DNA of 64,000 nucleotides from Caulobacter segnis (GCF_003243465.1 NZ_QFQZ01000008.1:1-64000); one strand, 5' to 3'. Counted from the stretch's first letter, positions 1 to 8,540 are shown. Notes: generated by a model not told the origin, from the letters alone. Numbers and translations: made by a program.

Positions 1-983
1 GCGCGACCTGGGAAGGCAACCAGGTGTGGTTCATCCTGGGCGGCGGCGCGATCTTCGCGGCCTGGCCGTTCGTCTACGCCATCAGCTTCTCGGGCTTCTA
101 CCTGGCCATGTTCACGGTCCTGGCGGCCATGATCCTGCGGCCGGTGGGCTTCAAGTACCGCTCCAAGCGGCCCGATCCGCGCTGGCGGTCGTTCTGGGAC
201 TGGGCGCTGTTCGTCGGCGGCTTCGTGCCGGTGCTGTGCTTCGGCGTGGCCCTGGGCAATGTGTTGCAAGGCGCGCCCTTCCGCCTGAACGACGACCTGC
301 GGGCCTTCTACGAGGGCTCGTTCCTGGGCCTCTTCTCACCGTTCGCCCTGCTGTGTGGCCTGCTGTCGGTGGCCATGCTGGTGCTGCACGGCGCGGCCTG
401 GATCACGGTGAAGGGCGAGGAAGGCCCGGTCAGCGACCGCGCCCGCCGCATCGGCGAGATCGCGGGCCTGGCCAGCATCGTGCTGTTCGCGGCCGGCGGC
501 TTCTGGGTGGCGTTCGGGGGCATGGGCTTCCGGATCGAGGGGCTGGCCGACGCGGCTGGTCCGTCCAACCCGCTGCGGGGCGCCGCCGCCGTGTCGGCGC
601 CGGGCGCGTGGCTCGACAACTACGGTCGTTATCCCTGGATGGTCGCTGGGCCGGTCCTGGGCTTTGCCGGGGCGACTCTGGCCTTGCTAGGCCTGCGCAC
701 GAAAAAGGCTTGGATGGCCTTCACCGGCTCCGCGGCTTCGGCCGCCGGCATCATCGGGACGGTCGGCCTGTCGATGTTCCCGTTCATCCTGCCCAGCAGC
801 GTCGACCCGCGCTCGAGCCTGACGGTCTGGAACGCCTCGTCCAGCCACATGACCCTGTTCATCATGCTGATCGTCACGATCGTCTTCCTGCCGATCGTGC
901 TGGCCTACACCGCCTGGGTCTACAAGGTGTTGTGGGGGCGCAGCACCACCGCCGCCCTGGCCACCAACCCCGACCTCTACTGA
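1..983 (+). CDS. cydB: Cytochrome bd ubiquinol oxidase subunit II (CydB), 5' truncated by window edge
   Basis: Subunit II of the cytochrome bd (or cyanide-insensitive bd-type) quinol oxidase in the inner membrane, which reduces O2 to water with electrons from quinol. The reading frame is open to the left edge. Codons from base 3 read ATWEGNQVWFILGGGA, the conserved early CydB segment, so the gene begins outside the window and the GTG at 24 is an internal valine. The protein is strongly hydrophobic, with about seven or eight remaining membrane segments and a conserved GxxxFPFILPSS stretch near residue 250 of the visible part. cydX follows 18 bases after the stop, the usual bd-oxidase order. 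Family assignment is secure; the subtype (bd-I or CIO) cannot be decided from this part. Confidence 0.95.
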   Translation, partial: ATWEGNQVWFILGGGAIFAAWPFVYAISFSGFYLAMFTVLAAMILRPVGFKYRSKRPDPRWRSFWDWALFVGGFVPVLCFGVALGNVLQGAPFRLNDDLRAFYEGSFLGLFSPFALLCGLLSVAMLVLHGAAWITVKGEEGPVSDRARRIGEIAGLASIVLFAAGGFWVAFGGMGFRIEGLADAAGPSNPLRGAAAVSAPGAWLDNYGRYPWMVAGPVLGFAGATLALLGLRTKKAWMAFTGSAASAAGIIGTVGLSMFPFILPSSVDPRSSLTVWNASSSHMTLFIMLIVTIVFLPIVLAYTAWVYKVLWGRSTTAALATNPDLY

Positions 984-1001
984 TCCGAAGGAGACAATCC
1001 G

Positions 1002-1121
1002 ATGTGGTACTTCACCTGGATCCTGGGCCTGGGCCTGGCCGTCGCTTTCGGCGTGCTCAATGGCGTCTGGTACGAATTCAATCTTCTCGACGACGGCGAC
1101 GTCGACGAGGGGAGGACCTGA
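1002..1121 (+). CDS. cydX: Cytochrome bd oxidase small subunit CydX/CbdX (39 aa)
   Basis: A 39-residue single-span membrane protein that stabilises the haem-containing CydAB core of cytochrome bd oxidase. It begins MWYFTWILGLGLAVAFGVLN and continues GVWYE, matching the CydX hallmark (MWYF.WILG..LA..FG..N..WYE). An acidic C-terminal tail follows (LLDDGDVDEGRT). The ATG at 1002 has a strong ribosome-binding site (gaaggag at 987-993) and lies 18 bases after the cydB stop. An intrinsic terminator starts 17 bases after its stop, so cydX is the last gene of the operon. Confidence 0.93.
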   Translation: MWYFTWILGLGLAVAFGVLNGVWYEFNLLDDGDVDEGRT

Positions 1122-1138
1122 AGCGGACCAGGTCCTAA

Positions 1139-1178
1139 GGGCCGCCTGGCTGGACACCAGGCGGCCCGCCGCTTTTGT
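1139..1178 (+). terminator. Intrinsic terminator of the cyd operon
   Basis: Perfect 11-bp stem, gggccgcctgg (1139-1149) pairing with ccaggcggccc (1157-1167), with a 7-base loop and then gccgcttttgtt. It lies directly behind cydX and before the convergent TonB-receptor gene. Confidence 0.85.
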
Positions 1179-1221
1179 TGAAGAGAACGCCTTGCGGTCC
1201 CCTCAAGGGGGCGGTCGGAGA

Positions 1222-3336
1222 CTAGAAGCGATAGCTCAGGCTCACCGAGGCGTTACGGCCTTCGCCCGGCAGGATGTAGCGCGCGACATGCACGTGGCTG
1301 TCGGCGAAATAGTCCTTGTCGAGCAGGTTTTCGATGTTGAGCTGGAGTTCCAGCGGACGGCCATCGACCGTGATCCGATAGGCCTGAACCAGATCGACCC
1401 GAACATAGCCCGGCAGACGCGTGGTGTTGGCGCCATCGGCGTAACGATCGCCCTGGGCCAGAAGGCCAAGCCCGGTGCGCCACTGGGCGTTCCAGCGCAT
1501 CTGGCCCCAGAGGCTGCCGGAATCGCGCGCCACGTTGGGGATATGCTTGCCCGGATAAAGGCTGGCCTGGCGGTACTTGGCGTCGGTATTGGCATAGGCG
1601 AGATTGACCGACAGGCGATCGGTGACCTGTCCATTCACCGAGGCCTCCAGGCCCTGCGACCGCGCCTGGCCGCCGATCAGGAAGCGGCCGAAGAAGGCCG
1701 GGTCGCCCGCGATCATGTTGTCGTGGTCGAGGCGGAAGAGCGCGGCGTCGGCGCGCAGGCGCCCTTCGCCCATGTCGAGCTTCCAGCCGAACTCGTACTG
1801 CTTGGAATGGCGCATGGGGGCCGATTGGCCGCTGGTGGTCAGAACCGGCTGGAAAGCACTGCCGGTGCTGTAGGAACCATAGAGCGATTGGGTGGCGGAC
1901 AGCGCGTAGGTCACGCCAAGCTTTGGCGACAAGCGCGCTTCGGTCACCGGCTTTACGACGCCAACGGTCCCGTAGGCGGAGTCCAGGTCAACCCACTGCA
2001 GGCCCGCGATCAGGTTCAATCGACCAATCTCGATCCGGTCCTGGGCGCTGAGCAGCCAGGTCTTGGTGTCCTGGATGGTCAGGGTGCGGGCCAGCGTTCC
2101 CGTGGGGGCGACGACCAGGCCGTAGACGGGGTTATAGACATTGATCCGCGGATTGCTGGCGGCGGGTACGCTCAGCGACGGCAGGTTCAGATCCTCGGCA
2201 TAGTACTCGCCGCCCACATAGAGGTTATGGGTCAGGACGCCGGTGGCGAAGGTCGAGACCGCCGACACGGCCACGGAGTCGATGATCCGCTTGCCGCCGG
2301 GCTCGTAGGCGGTGGCGCGGTTATAGGTCCCAACCGGCTGGCCCGCGGCGATCGAGAACACCGAGTTACGCACCGACGTCGTCTTGCTGTCCATGTGCGT
2401 GTAGTCGAAACGGACCTGGGTCGCGGGCGTCAGGCGATAGTCGCCATGCAGGCTGTAGACGCGGTTGTTGGTCGTCGAGTCTTTGAAGGGCTCGCCAAGC
2501 TGGCGGTCGCGCGGCACGGCCACGACCTTGCCGTTCAGGGCCGGCAGGCCAAAGTCGGGGTTATAGATCTGGTTGGTTCCTTCGAAATCGAAGGCCACGC
2601 GATAGCGATCGCCGTCGGTTTTCGACAAGCCAAGCTTGACGCCGTCCAGCCGGTCCTTGGCGTGACGCCACTCGTCCTCGGTGGAGTGAACCACCACCAG
2701 GCGTCCGGCCACGCCGTGATCGGCCGACAGCACGCGATTGACGTCGAGCCAGGCTTCACGCGCGTTGTGCGCGCCAACCCGCGCATAGGCCGCGCCGAAG
2801 TCGCGAAGCTCGGCGGACTTAGTGGCCACCTCGATCGTGCCGCCAGGTTCGGAGCGGGTCGAAGCGGCCGCGCCGGGGCCGCGCAGGACATTGACCTGGT
2901 CGACGAAGGCCGGCGTGAAAGCGTAGTTCGACAGGCGCGCGCCGTCGCGAACGATGCGGCTGCTTTGGGTGCCGCTGTCGGCGATCGAGCCGCGCAACAC
3001 CGCCACCTGGGAGTGGCTTCCGGTGAAGCTAAGGTCGGGTTGGGCGCCGGGGACATTGCGCAGGACGTCCAGCAGGGTTGTCCCGCCTTGCTCGAGCACC
3101 AGGTCGGTTGGAACCGTCGAGATCGACAGCGGCGTCTTCAGCTCGCTCGCCGGCGCGCCCAGCGCCAGGTCCTGCGGCGCGCGGGCATGGGTGACCGTCA
3201 CCGAAGAGACCGGGGTGTCGGCTTGGCCGTTTTGCGACGCGGGGGTTTGGGCTCGAGCGGTGGAGGCCATGGCGATCAGCGCCAGCGACGCCGTGGCGGT
3301 GAGGAGCGAGGGTCTGCGTAGAGGCGCGGGAGGCAT
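1222..3336 (-). CDS. TonB-dependent siderophore-type outer-membrane receptor
   Basis: A 704-residue outer-membrane receptor of the siderophore class, importing a metal chelate using TonB energy. The ATG at 3336 is preferred over a TTG at 3432 because it begins a clear Sec signal peptide (MPPAPLRRPSLLTATASLAL..., cleavage after STARA) and avoids overlap with the upstream gene. The plug domain follows (about residues 60-180), with the ELKTPLSISTVP and LLDVLRNVPGAQP segments typical of FhuA/FhuE-like proteins. The C-terminus ends SVSLSYRF, with the terminal aromatic residue required for barrel insertion. It is the last gene of a leftward run with another receptor and two exported DJ-1-family proteins. 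The ligand cannot be read from sequence; iron siderophore or copper chelate are both possible. Confidence 0.93.
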   Translation of the reverse strand: MPPAPLRRPSLLTATASLALIAMASTARAQTPASQNGQADTPVSSVTVTHARAPQDLALGAPASELKTPLSISTVPTDLVLEQGGTTLLDVLRNVPGAQPDLSFTGSHSQVAVLRGSIADSGTQSSRIVRDGARLSNYAFTPAFVDQVNVLRGPGAAASTRSEPGGTIEVATKSAELRDFGAAYARVGAHNAREAWLDVNRVLSADHGVAGRLVVVHSTEDEWRHAKDRLDGVKLGLSKTDGDRYRVAFDFEGTNQIYNPDFGLPALNGKVVAVPRDRQLGEPFKDSTTNNRVYSLHGDYRLTPATQVRFDYTHMDSKTTSVRNSVFSIAAGQPVGTYNRATAYEPGGKRIIDSVAVSAVSTFATGVLTHNLYVGGEYYAEDLNLPSLSVPAASNPRINVYNPVYGLVVAPTGTLARTLTIQDTKTWLLSAQDRIEIGRLNLIAGLQWVDLDSAYGTVGVVKPVTEARLSPKLGVTYALSATQSLYGSYSTGSAFQPVLTTSGQSAPMRHSKQYEFGWKLDMGEGRLRADAALFRLDHDNMIAGDPAFFGRFLIGGQARSQGLEASVNGQVTDRLSVNLAYANTDAKYRQASLYPGKHIPNVARDSGSLWGQMRWNAQWRTGLGLLAQGDRYADGANTTRLPGYVRVDLVQAYRITVDGRPLELQLNIENLLDKDYFADSHVHVARYILPGEGRNASVSLSYRF

Positions 3337-3415
3337 TGAGCTGTCCAGTTTTGGATAGAAGGAGAGGGGGAGCGAAATTGTCGGCCAAGCGCGCTCGAAC
3401 GCGACGCGCCTGGGC

Positions 3416-4267
3416 TTATGAAGGCGCGCCAAGCTGGTCGATCTGATCGCGGAAGCCCGAGAACATGTCGCGCATTGGACCGGCGATGGCAGGGTCGGTC
3501 TTGGCCGGCGTCCCGCCCGCGAACGGCGGCTCGGGGCTATATTCAGCCTGAAGCATCAGCGCCTCGGCGTAGGAGCGGCCGCGGAAAATCTCGACAATGG
3601 CGAGGCCAAGATCGAGGCCGGCGGACACGCCCGCGCCGGTGATGACATCGCCGTCCCGTACGACACGCTGATCGGTGGGGATCGCGCCAAAATGCGTGAG
3701 CTTGTCGCGCGCCACCCAGTGCGACGTGGCCTTGCGCCCCTTCAGCAGGCCCGCCGCGCCAAGGATGATCGAACCCGTGCAGACACTGGCGACGCAGCGC
3801 GCCTTGCCGGCGCGATCGCGCAGGAAGTCGAGGGTCGGGCGGTCGGAAGCCGCCGCGATCGTCCCATAGGTCCCGCCGGGGCAGAACAGCACCGAAAGAT
3901 CCGCCGGGCAGTCGGCGAGGGTCATCGTCGGGGCGATGGCCAGGCCCAGGTCGCTGGCGACCGGGGCAAGGTTGGCTTGGTTGGTGACCAGGTGAACCTT
4001 CGCGCCCATCATGCTGCCAAAGAAATAGTGGGGACCCACTAGGTCCAGCGCGGTGAAGCCGGGATAGAGGAGCATGGCGACCTCCTCATCGCCGTGCATC
4101 CGCAGACCTGGAACCTGCATCAGGCGCTCGTGCGCTTCTGCCGCACGCGCCTGGGCGTCGCTCTGGCTGGACTGGAGCGCCGCGGCGGCGGCTTCCAGCA
4201 CCAGAGAAGGCGAGAGCGCGGCGGCGCCGGCGAAGCCGGCCAGAAGCGTACGTCGTTCTAGGCTCAT
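3416..4267 (-). CDS. Exported isonitrile-hydratase-like DJ-1/PfpI family protein
   Basis: A 283-residue DJ-1/PfpI (GATase1-like) protein closest in motif pattern to isonitrile hydratases, which convert an isonitrile plus water to an N-substituted formamide. Conserved elements are LLYPGFTALDLVGP (Asp75), the nucleophile elbow SVCTGSIILGAAGLLKGRKA (Cys163), then SHW and GAGVSAGLDLGL. Unusually it has an N-terminal export signal with a twin arginine (LERRTLLAGFAGAAAL), suggesting Tat-dependent passage to the periplasm. The ATG at 4267 is chosen because it starts this signal; longer GTG/TTG starts would run into the upstream gene. It sits 14 bases after a second DJ-1-family gene and 79 bases before a TonB receptor start. 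The hydratase activity is inferred from motifs only. Confidence 0.85.
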   Translation of the reverse strand: MSLERRTLLAGFAGAAALSPSLVLEAAAAALQSSQSDAQARAAEAHERLMQVPGLRMHGDEEVAMLLYPGFTALDLVGPHYFFGSMMGAKVHLVTNQANLAPVASDLGLAIAPTMTLADCPADLSVLFCPGGTYGTIAAASDRPTLDFLRDRAGKARCVASVCTGSIILGAAGLLKGRKATSHWVARDKLTHFGAIPTDQRVVRDGDVITGAGVSAGLDLGLAIVEIFRGRSYAEALMLQAEYSPEPPFAGGTPAKTDPAIAGPMRDMFSGFRDQIDQLGAPS

Positions 4268-4281
4268 AGAGGCGCTCCGGG

Positions 4282-5529
4282 TCAGGGTTTGGCGAACGGA
4301 TCGCGGTCGGGATCGTCGCGCCATTCGTATTCGAGGCTTCGCGCCAGGGCCTGGGCGTCGGCCTTGGCGGTCAGGCGCGCGATCAAGCCCAGCGCCATGT
4401 CGGTTCCGGCCGAGACGCCCGAGGAGGTGAAGTACTTGCCGTCTTCCACCCAGCGGGCGCGCTTGATCCAGGTCACGGAAGGATCCTGATCGACCGCGAG
4501 CGAGAACAACGCCTTGTTGCTGGTCGCCTTGCGCCCCTTGAGCAGGCCCGCCTTGGCCAGCAGCGCCGAGCCGGTGCAGACCGAGGTGGTGAACTCCGTC
4601 TCGGCGTCGCGCGCCTTGAGGAAGCTCAGGAGGGTTGGGTTTTCAAGCTGGCTGTAGGTCCCCGCGCCGCCGGGAACCATCATGATCGCCAATCTCGGCG
4701 CGGTGGCGAAACTGTATTCAGCTTGCACCACGGCCCCCTGGGCCGAGCGCACCGGCCCGCCGTCCTGGGAGATCATCACGACCTCTAGGCCCGGCGTATT
4801 GGCCCACATCTCCACAGGACCGAACACGTCCAGCACCTCGAACCCGGGGTAGAGAACGATGCCGACCGTGCGGGTTTGAACCTCGGCGGGCTTCGCGGTC
4901 GCCGCGGGCGTGGCGGCCTTGGTTGGCCGGATGTTGGGATCCAGCGCCGCGCGCAGATACGCCGCCCGGCCGTCCTTGATCGTCTCAGCGTATTCGTCTC
5001 GGTTCGAGACGCCATCGCCATCGGCGTCGCCGTCGGCGGCCAGATAGGGCGTCAGGGCGCGCGCCAGCGTGTAGTCGCCCTTCATCGGCGCGCCAAAGGC
5101 GCCGGCCATGGCGTTGAAGGCGAGATATGACTCCTCGCCCAGCAGGGCGTAGCCCGCCGCCACCTGAGGCGCGGTGGGCCAGGTCTTGGTCAGGCGAGCA
5201 AGATCGGTCTGGGCGCTCGCCAAGGCCTGATCATAGGCCGCGGCGAGCCTGGCGCGGTCGAGCCCGCCCTTGGCTTCCAGATGCAGGTCGGCGCCGTTCA
5301 GAAAGGCGGCGGCTAGGGCCATCTCGTCGGCGTCGAGCAGGCCGTTGGCCTTGCCCCTGACGCCTTGATTGCCGTCGACCTTTTCGGGCTTGAACTTCAG
5401 GCCGCGTAGCGCCGCGTCGAAGTCGACGCTCGCCGTTTGCGCCGAGGACGGCGTGCCCGCCCCCAAGAGCAAGACCGCCGCGAGCGATCCGAGGAGGCCG
5501 CGCCACAAGGGGGATTGATGCATCGTCAT
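4282..5529 (-). CDS. Exported EF-hand / DJ-1/PfpI fusion protein
   Basis: A 415-residue protein with a Sec signal peptide (cleavage near SSAQ, residue 31), an N-terminal region (32-200) containing a perfect 12-residue EF-hand loop DADGDGVSNRDE at 168-179 and a looser acidic loop near 60-69, an Ala/Pro/Lys linker (200-215), then a DJ-1/PfpI domain (220-400). The DJ-1 domain has LYPGFEVLDVFGP, the nucleophile SVCTGSALL (Cys318) and FTSSGVSAGTDMALGL. The ATG at 5529 has a GGGGAGG ribosome site 7 bases upstream. The fusion implies a calcium-binding, periplasmic or secreted enzyme or sensor. It lies 26 bases behind a TonB receptor gene and just ahead of the isonitrile-hydratase-like gene. Substrate unknown. 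Confidence 0.85.
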   Translation of the reverse strand: MTMHQSPLWRGLLGSLAAVLLLGAGTPSSAQTASVDFDAALRGLKFKPEKVDGNQGVRGKANGLLDADEMALAAAFLNGADLHLEAKGGLDRARLAAAYDQALASAQTDLARLTKTWPTAPQVAAGYALLGEESYLAFNAMAGAFGAPMKGDYTLARALTPYLAADGDADGDGVSNRDEYAETIKDGRAAYLRAALDPNIRPTKAATPAATAKPAEVQTRTVGIVLYPGFEVLDVFGPVEMWANTPGLEVVMISQDGGPVRSAQGAVVQAEYSFATAPRLAIMMVPGGAGTYSQLENPTLLSFLKARDAETEFTTSVCTGSALLAKAGLLKGRKATSNKALFSLAVDQDPSVTWIKRARWVEDGKYFTSSGVSAGTDMALGLIARLTAKADAQALARSLEYEWRDDPDRDPFAKP

Positions 5530-5555
5530 GGTTTGGCCTCCCCGGCGCCCAGGCA

Positions 5556-7637
5556 TCAGAAGACGGTGCGCAGGCTGACGAAGGCCGAACGCGGCTGGGT
5601 CGGGATGACATAGGGCCCGCCGAAGTACTGGTAGGGCTCAAAGCCCTTGCGACCGGCCAGATTGACCACCGACAAGCCGATGCGGACGACGCCCAGATCA
5701 TAGGAGGCTTGAGCGTCGACCAGGGCCAAGCCCTTGGCGGCGATGGTGTTGGGCAAGGTCAGTTCGCGGCTGGACGTGGCGGTCAGGCCGCCGCCTATCC
5801 GCAGGCCCTTCAGGTCGCCGGCCAGGAAGCGATAGTTGGCGGCCAGGCGTCCGGAATGCTTGGGCACGGCGCGCAGGCGGTCGCCGACCGGCAAGGTGTT
5901 GTCCTTGCTGATCTCGGCGTCGGTATAGGCGTAGTTGAACAGCACCGAGAGGGCCGGGGTGGGCTCGTAGACCAGATCGGTCTCATAGCCCTTGGAGCGC
6001 TGCTCGCCCGTCTGCACCGAGACGAACGGGATCGTCGGGTGAGCCGTGATCACGTTTTGGCGGGTGATCTGGTAGAGCGAGACCGTGCCGGTGAGCCCCT
6101 TGATCGGCGCTGTGAACTTCAGACCGCCTTCATAGGATTGGGACGTCTCCGGCTTGGGGGTGATGCCGTAGAAGCCGCCCGCGACCACGCCCTTGAAACC
6201 CTCGGCGTAGCCGGCGAAGGCCGAGACGCCCTTGCCGAGCCGATAGGTCGCGCCGATGCGCGGGGTGAGACGCTTGTCGGTGTCGGCCGTGGCGGCGCCG
6301 ACGTTGCTTTGGATCTTCAGCGTCGTCCAGCGCAGGCCCGCGGTGATGTCGAGGCGCTCGCCAATGGCGATCTGGTCCTGAACAAACGCCGCCGTCGTGC
6401 GCAGGCGGTCGTTCTGGTCGAAGTAGAAGGGTGGGTTTCCGCCAAAGGCGGCGTAGGGACGCGCGGCGGCGTAGTCCAGGGTCGCCCAGGCCGCGTTGAA
6501 GTACATCGCCCCAAAGTAGCGCGTCTTGTCATAGTCAGCCCCGACCAGCACCTGGTGGCGCACAAGCCCTTCGCCCAGACGCGCCGTCAGGCTGCCGGTC
6601 ACATAGGTCTCGGTCGTATCCGAGGGCAGGTAGGCCGTGCCGAAGTTGTAGACCGAGCCGGCGATCTGGCCATACGGGAAGGACGAGTACTCCTTGAACG
6701 CGCCCTCATAGCGGCTGGCCGTGACGCTGGCCTCGAGCTTGTCGGAGACCTTGTGCGTCAGGTTGGCGGTCAGCTGCTTGTTGGTGATCCGCGTGCGCGG
6801 CGCGTCCAGGGCGCCGGCGAACTTGTAGCGATCGATGACCAGGGCCGGCGCGAAAGTCAGCCCCGCCGGCACGCCGGCATATTCGCGTTGTTCGAGGTGG
6901 TTGTAGCGACCGCGAACGACAAGCCGCGTCTTGTCGTCGATCTCCACGGCCAGGGTCGGGAAGAGTGCGTAGCGACAGCTGTCGATATGGTCGATGTAGC
7001 TGTCGGCCTTCTCCGTCATGCCCGCCAGGCGCAGCCCGATCTTGTCATTGACCGGCAGGTTGATCGCCGCGTCGCCGCCCAGGGTGTTGAAGCTCCCGGC
7101 GCGAAGCGCGACCGTGCCGCCGAAGGTCTTGCCCGGGTCCTGGGACACGACATTGATGATGCCAGAGAGCGGCGCGCCCGAGCCGCCGCCGAAGAGCGTG
7201 CTGGTCGGGCCCTTGGCGACCTCGATCCGCTCGACATTGACGAGGGTGGCCGGGTCGGCGACGCCCGCAGGCAGCTGATAGGTCGGGGCGCCGTCGAAAT
7301 AGTAGCTGACCGGGAAGCCGCGGATCATCGGCGGCTGCAGCACGGTCTGTTCGGTGCTGGTCGGGGTGACGCCCGAAACGTTGACCAGGGCGCCCGACAA
7401 GGTCTGGAGCGCCTGGTCCTCGATCAGCCCCCGCGTCAGGGTCTGGATCGACTGCGGGATTTCCTCGACCGGGGTCGCGGTGCGCGTGGCGCTGACCGCG
7501 CTTGGCGCGGTGAAGCTGCCGCGCGGACTGGTGATCACGACCTCGCTGACCCAGCTGGACGAGGAAGCCTGAGCCAGGCCAAGAGCCGGCGCGCCGATGG
7601 CAGCGACTGCGCTACCGACGAAGAGTGCGATTTTCAT
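5556..7637 (-). CDS. TonB-dependent siderophore-type outer-membrane receptor
   Basis: A 693-residue TonB-dependent receptor of the FhuA/FpvA-like siderophore group. The ATG at 7637 starts a signal peptide (MKIALFVGSAVAAIGAPALG, cut after GLAQA). The TonB-box region VVITSPRG is followed by a plug with TPVEEIPQSIQTLTRGLIED, MIRGFPVSYYFDGAP and VERIEVAKGPTSTLFGGGSG, strong hallmarks of siderophore receptors, and the barrel ends FVSLRTVF. It starts 59 bases after the superoxide dismutase stop with no terminator between, and is followed by the two DJ-1-family genes, so these genes probably share a transcript. Its substrate is unknown. Confidence 0.94.
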   Translation of the reverse strand: MKIALFVGSAVAAIGAPALGLAQASSSSWVSEVVITSPRGSFTAPSAVSATRTATPVEEIPQSIQTLTRGLIEDQALQTLSGALVNVSGVTPTSTEQTVLQPPMIRGFPVSYYFDGAPTYQLPAGVADPATLVNVERIEVAKGPTSTLFGGGSGAPLSGIINVVSQDPGKTFGGTVALRAGSFNTLGGDAAINLPVNDKIGLRLAGMTEKADSYIDHIDSCRYALFPTLAVEIDDKTRLVVRGRYNHLEQREYAGVPAGLTFAPALVIDRYKFAGALDAPRTRITNKQLTANLTHKVSDKLEASVTASRYEGAFKEYSSFPYGQIAGSVYNFGTAYLPSDTTETYVTGSLTARLGEGLVRHQVLVGADYDKTRYFGAMYFNAAWATLDYAAARPYAAFGGNPPFYFDQNDRLRTTAAFVQDQIAIGERLDITAGLRWTTLKIQSNVGAATADTDKRLTPRIGATYRLGKGVSAFAGYAEGFKGVVAGGFYGITPKPETSQSYEGGLKFTAPIKGLTGTVSLYQITRQNVITAHPTIPFVSVQTGEQRSKGYETDLVYEPTPALSVLFNYAYTDAEISKDNTLPVGDRLRAVPKHSGRLAANYRFLAGDLKGLRIGGGLTATSSRELTLPNTIAAKGLALVDAQASYDLGVVRIGLSVVNLAGRKGFEPYQYFGGPYVIPTQPRSAFVSLRTVF

Positions 7638-7696
7638 GGTGTTAGCGCCCCCCGGCGCGGCTCTGAGAGATTGTTTTTTGGTGAGGAGAGGCGCGC

Positions 7697-8413
7697 TTAG
7701 CGCGCGGCGGCGTCGAACAGGGCATTGGCCTTGTTCCAGTTCACGACCTGCCACCAGCCGCTAAGGTAGGCGCCGCGGTTGTTCTGGTATTGGAGGTAGT
7801 AGGCGTGCTCCCAGACATCGTTGGCCAGGATCGGCGCGCCCTTGACCGGCGCGTCGTCCATCAGCGGGTTGTCTTGGTTGGGCGTGCTGACGACGCGCAG
7901 CTTGCCCTCGCTCCAGATCAGCCAGGCCCAGCCGGAGCCAAAGCGTTGCAGGCCGGCCGTCTCGAAGGCCTTCTTGAAGGCGTCCAGGCTCCCGAAGTCC
8001 TTGTCGATCTGGGCGAGCAGCTTGGCCGAAGGCGCGCCGCCCTGGCCGGGCGCGGCCATTAGCGTCCAGAAGAGCGTGTGGTTGTAGTGGCCACCGGCGT
8101 TGTTGCGCACGACGGCCGGGTGACGCGAAACCTCCGCCAGGATCGCTTCCAGCGACTTTCCCTGCAGAGCGGGCGTGGCCGCCACGGCGGTGTTCAGAGC
8201 GTTGACATAGGCCTGATGATGGCGGCCGTGGTGGATGCGCATCGTCTCGACGTCGATCACCGGCGAGAGCGCCTCATAGGCGTAGGGCAGCGGCGCCAGG
8301 GTGAAGGCGGCTTGCTGCTGAGCGCCGGTCGGCGCCGAAGCCGTCGTTTGGGCCAAGGCGGGCGTGCTGATCGAGAACGCGAGGATCGTAAGGGCGAGCA
8401 GCGAGCGTCGCAT
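7697..8413 (-). CDS. Exported Fe/Mn superoxide dismutase
   Basis: A 238-residue Fe/Mn-family superoxide dismutase carrying a Sec signal peptide (MRRSLLALTILAFSISTPAL, cut near ALAQ), so it should act in the periplasm. Family signatures are all present: PLPYAYEALSP, the first ligand region MRIHHGRHHQAYVNALN, NNAGGHYNHTLFW, FGSGWAWLI, and the metal-ligand motif DVWEHAYYLQYQNNR. The ATG at 8413 has an AGGAG site 8 bases upstream and is preferred over an upstream start that would add about 33 unlikely residues. It follows a GntR-type regulator gene and precedes the receptor/DJ-1 genes. Fe versus Mn preference cannot be decided. Confidence 0.95.
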   Translation of the reverse strand: MRRSLLALTILAFSISTPALAQTTASAPTGAQQQAAFTLAPLPYAYEALSPVIDVETMRIHHGRHHQAYVNALNTAVAATPALQGKSLEAILAEVSRHPAVVRNNAGGHYNHTLFWTLMAAPGQGGAPSAKLLAQIDKDFGSLDAFKKAFETAGLQRFGSGWAWLIWSEGKLRVVSTPNQDNPLMDDAPVKGAPILANDVWEHAYYLQYQNNRGAYLSGWWQVVNWNKANALFDAAAR

Positions 8414-8443
8414 GTCTAAGCTCCTGGGCTGAAAGGGCGGTGA

Positions 8444-8473
8444 CGCCGCGAGCCTCCGACAAGGCTCGCGGCG
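8444..8473 (-). promoter_or_regulatory. Strong hairpin in the leader of the superoxide dismutase gene
   Basis: A perfect 12-bp stem (cgccgcgagcct at 8444-8455, aggctcgcggcg at 8462-8473) with a 6-base loop lies between the GntR stop and the dismutase start. There is no T-run on either side. It could be a weak or Rho-assisted terminator for the regulator gene or a leader structure. Confidence 0.5.
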
Positions 8474-8540
8474 CCTGGACGGCGCTCGGCCGGGGCAAGG
8501 GGAATTCGCCACGCCTCAACGCCGTCGCCGACGGGGGCTT

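Noticed and set aside
1060..3321. Very long open frame opposite the first TonB receptor (likewise at 5709-7700, 10130-12388 and 33772-35340)
   Set aside because: These are antisense shadows caused by high GC at third positions; their products are Arg/Ala/Gly-rich without domains, while the opposite strand encodes clear protein families.
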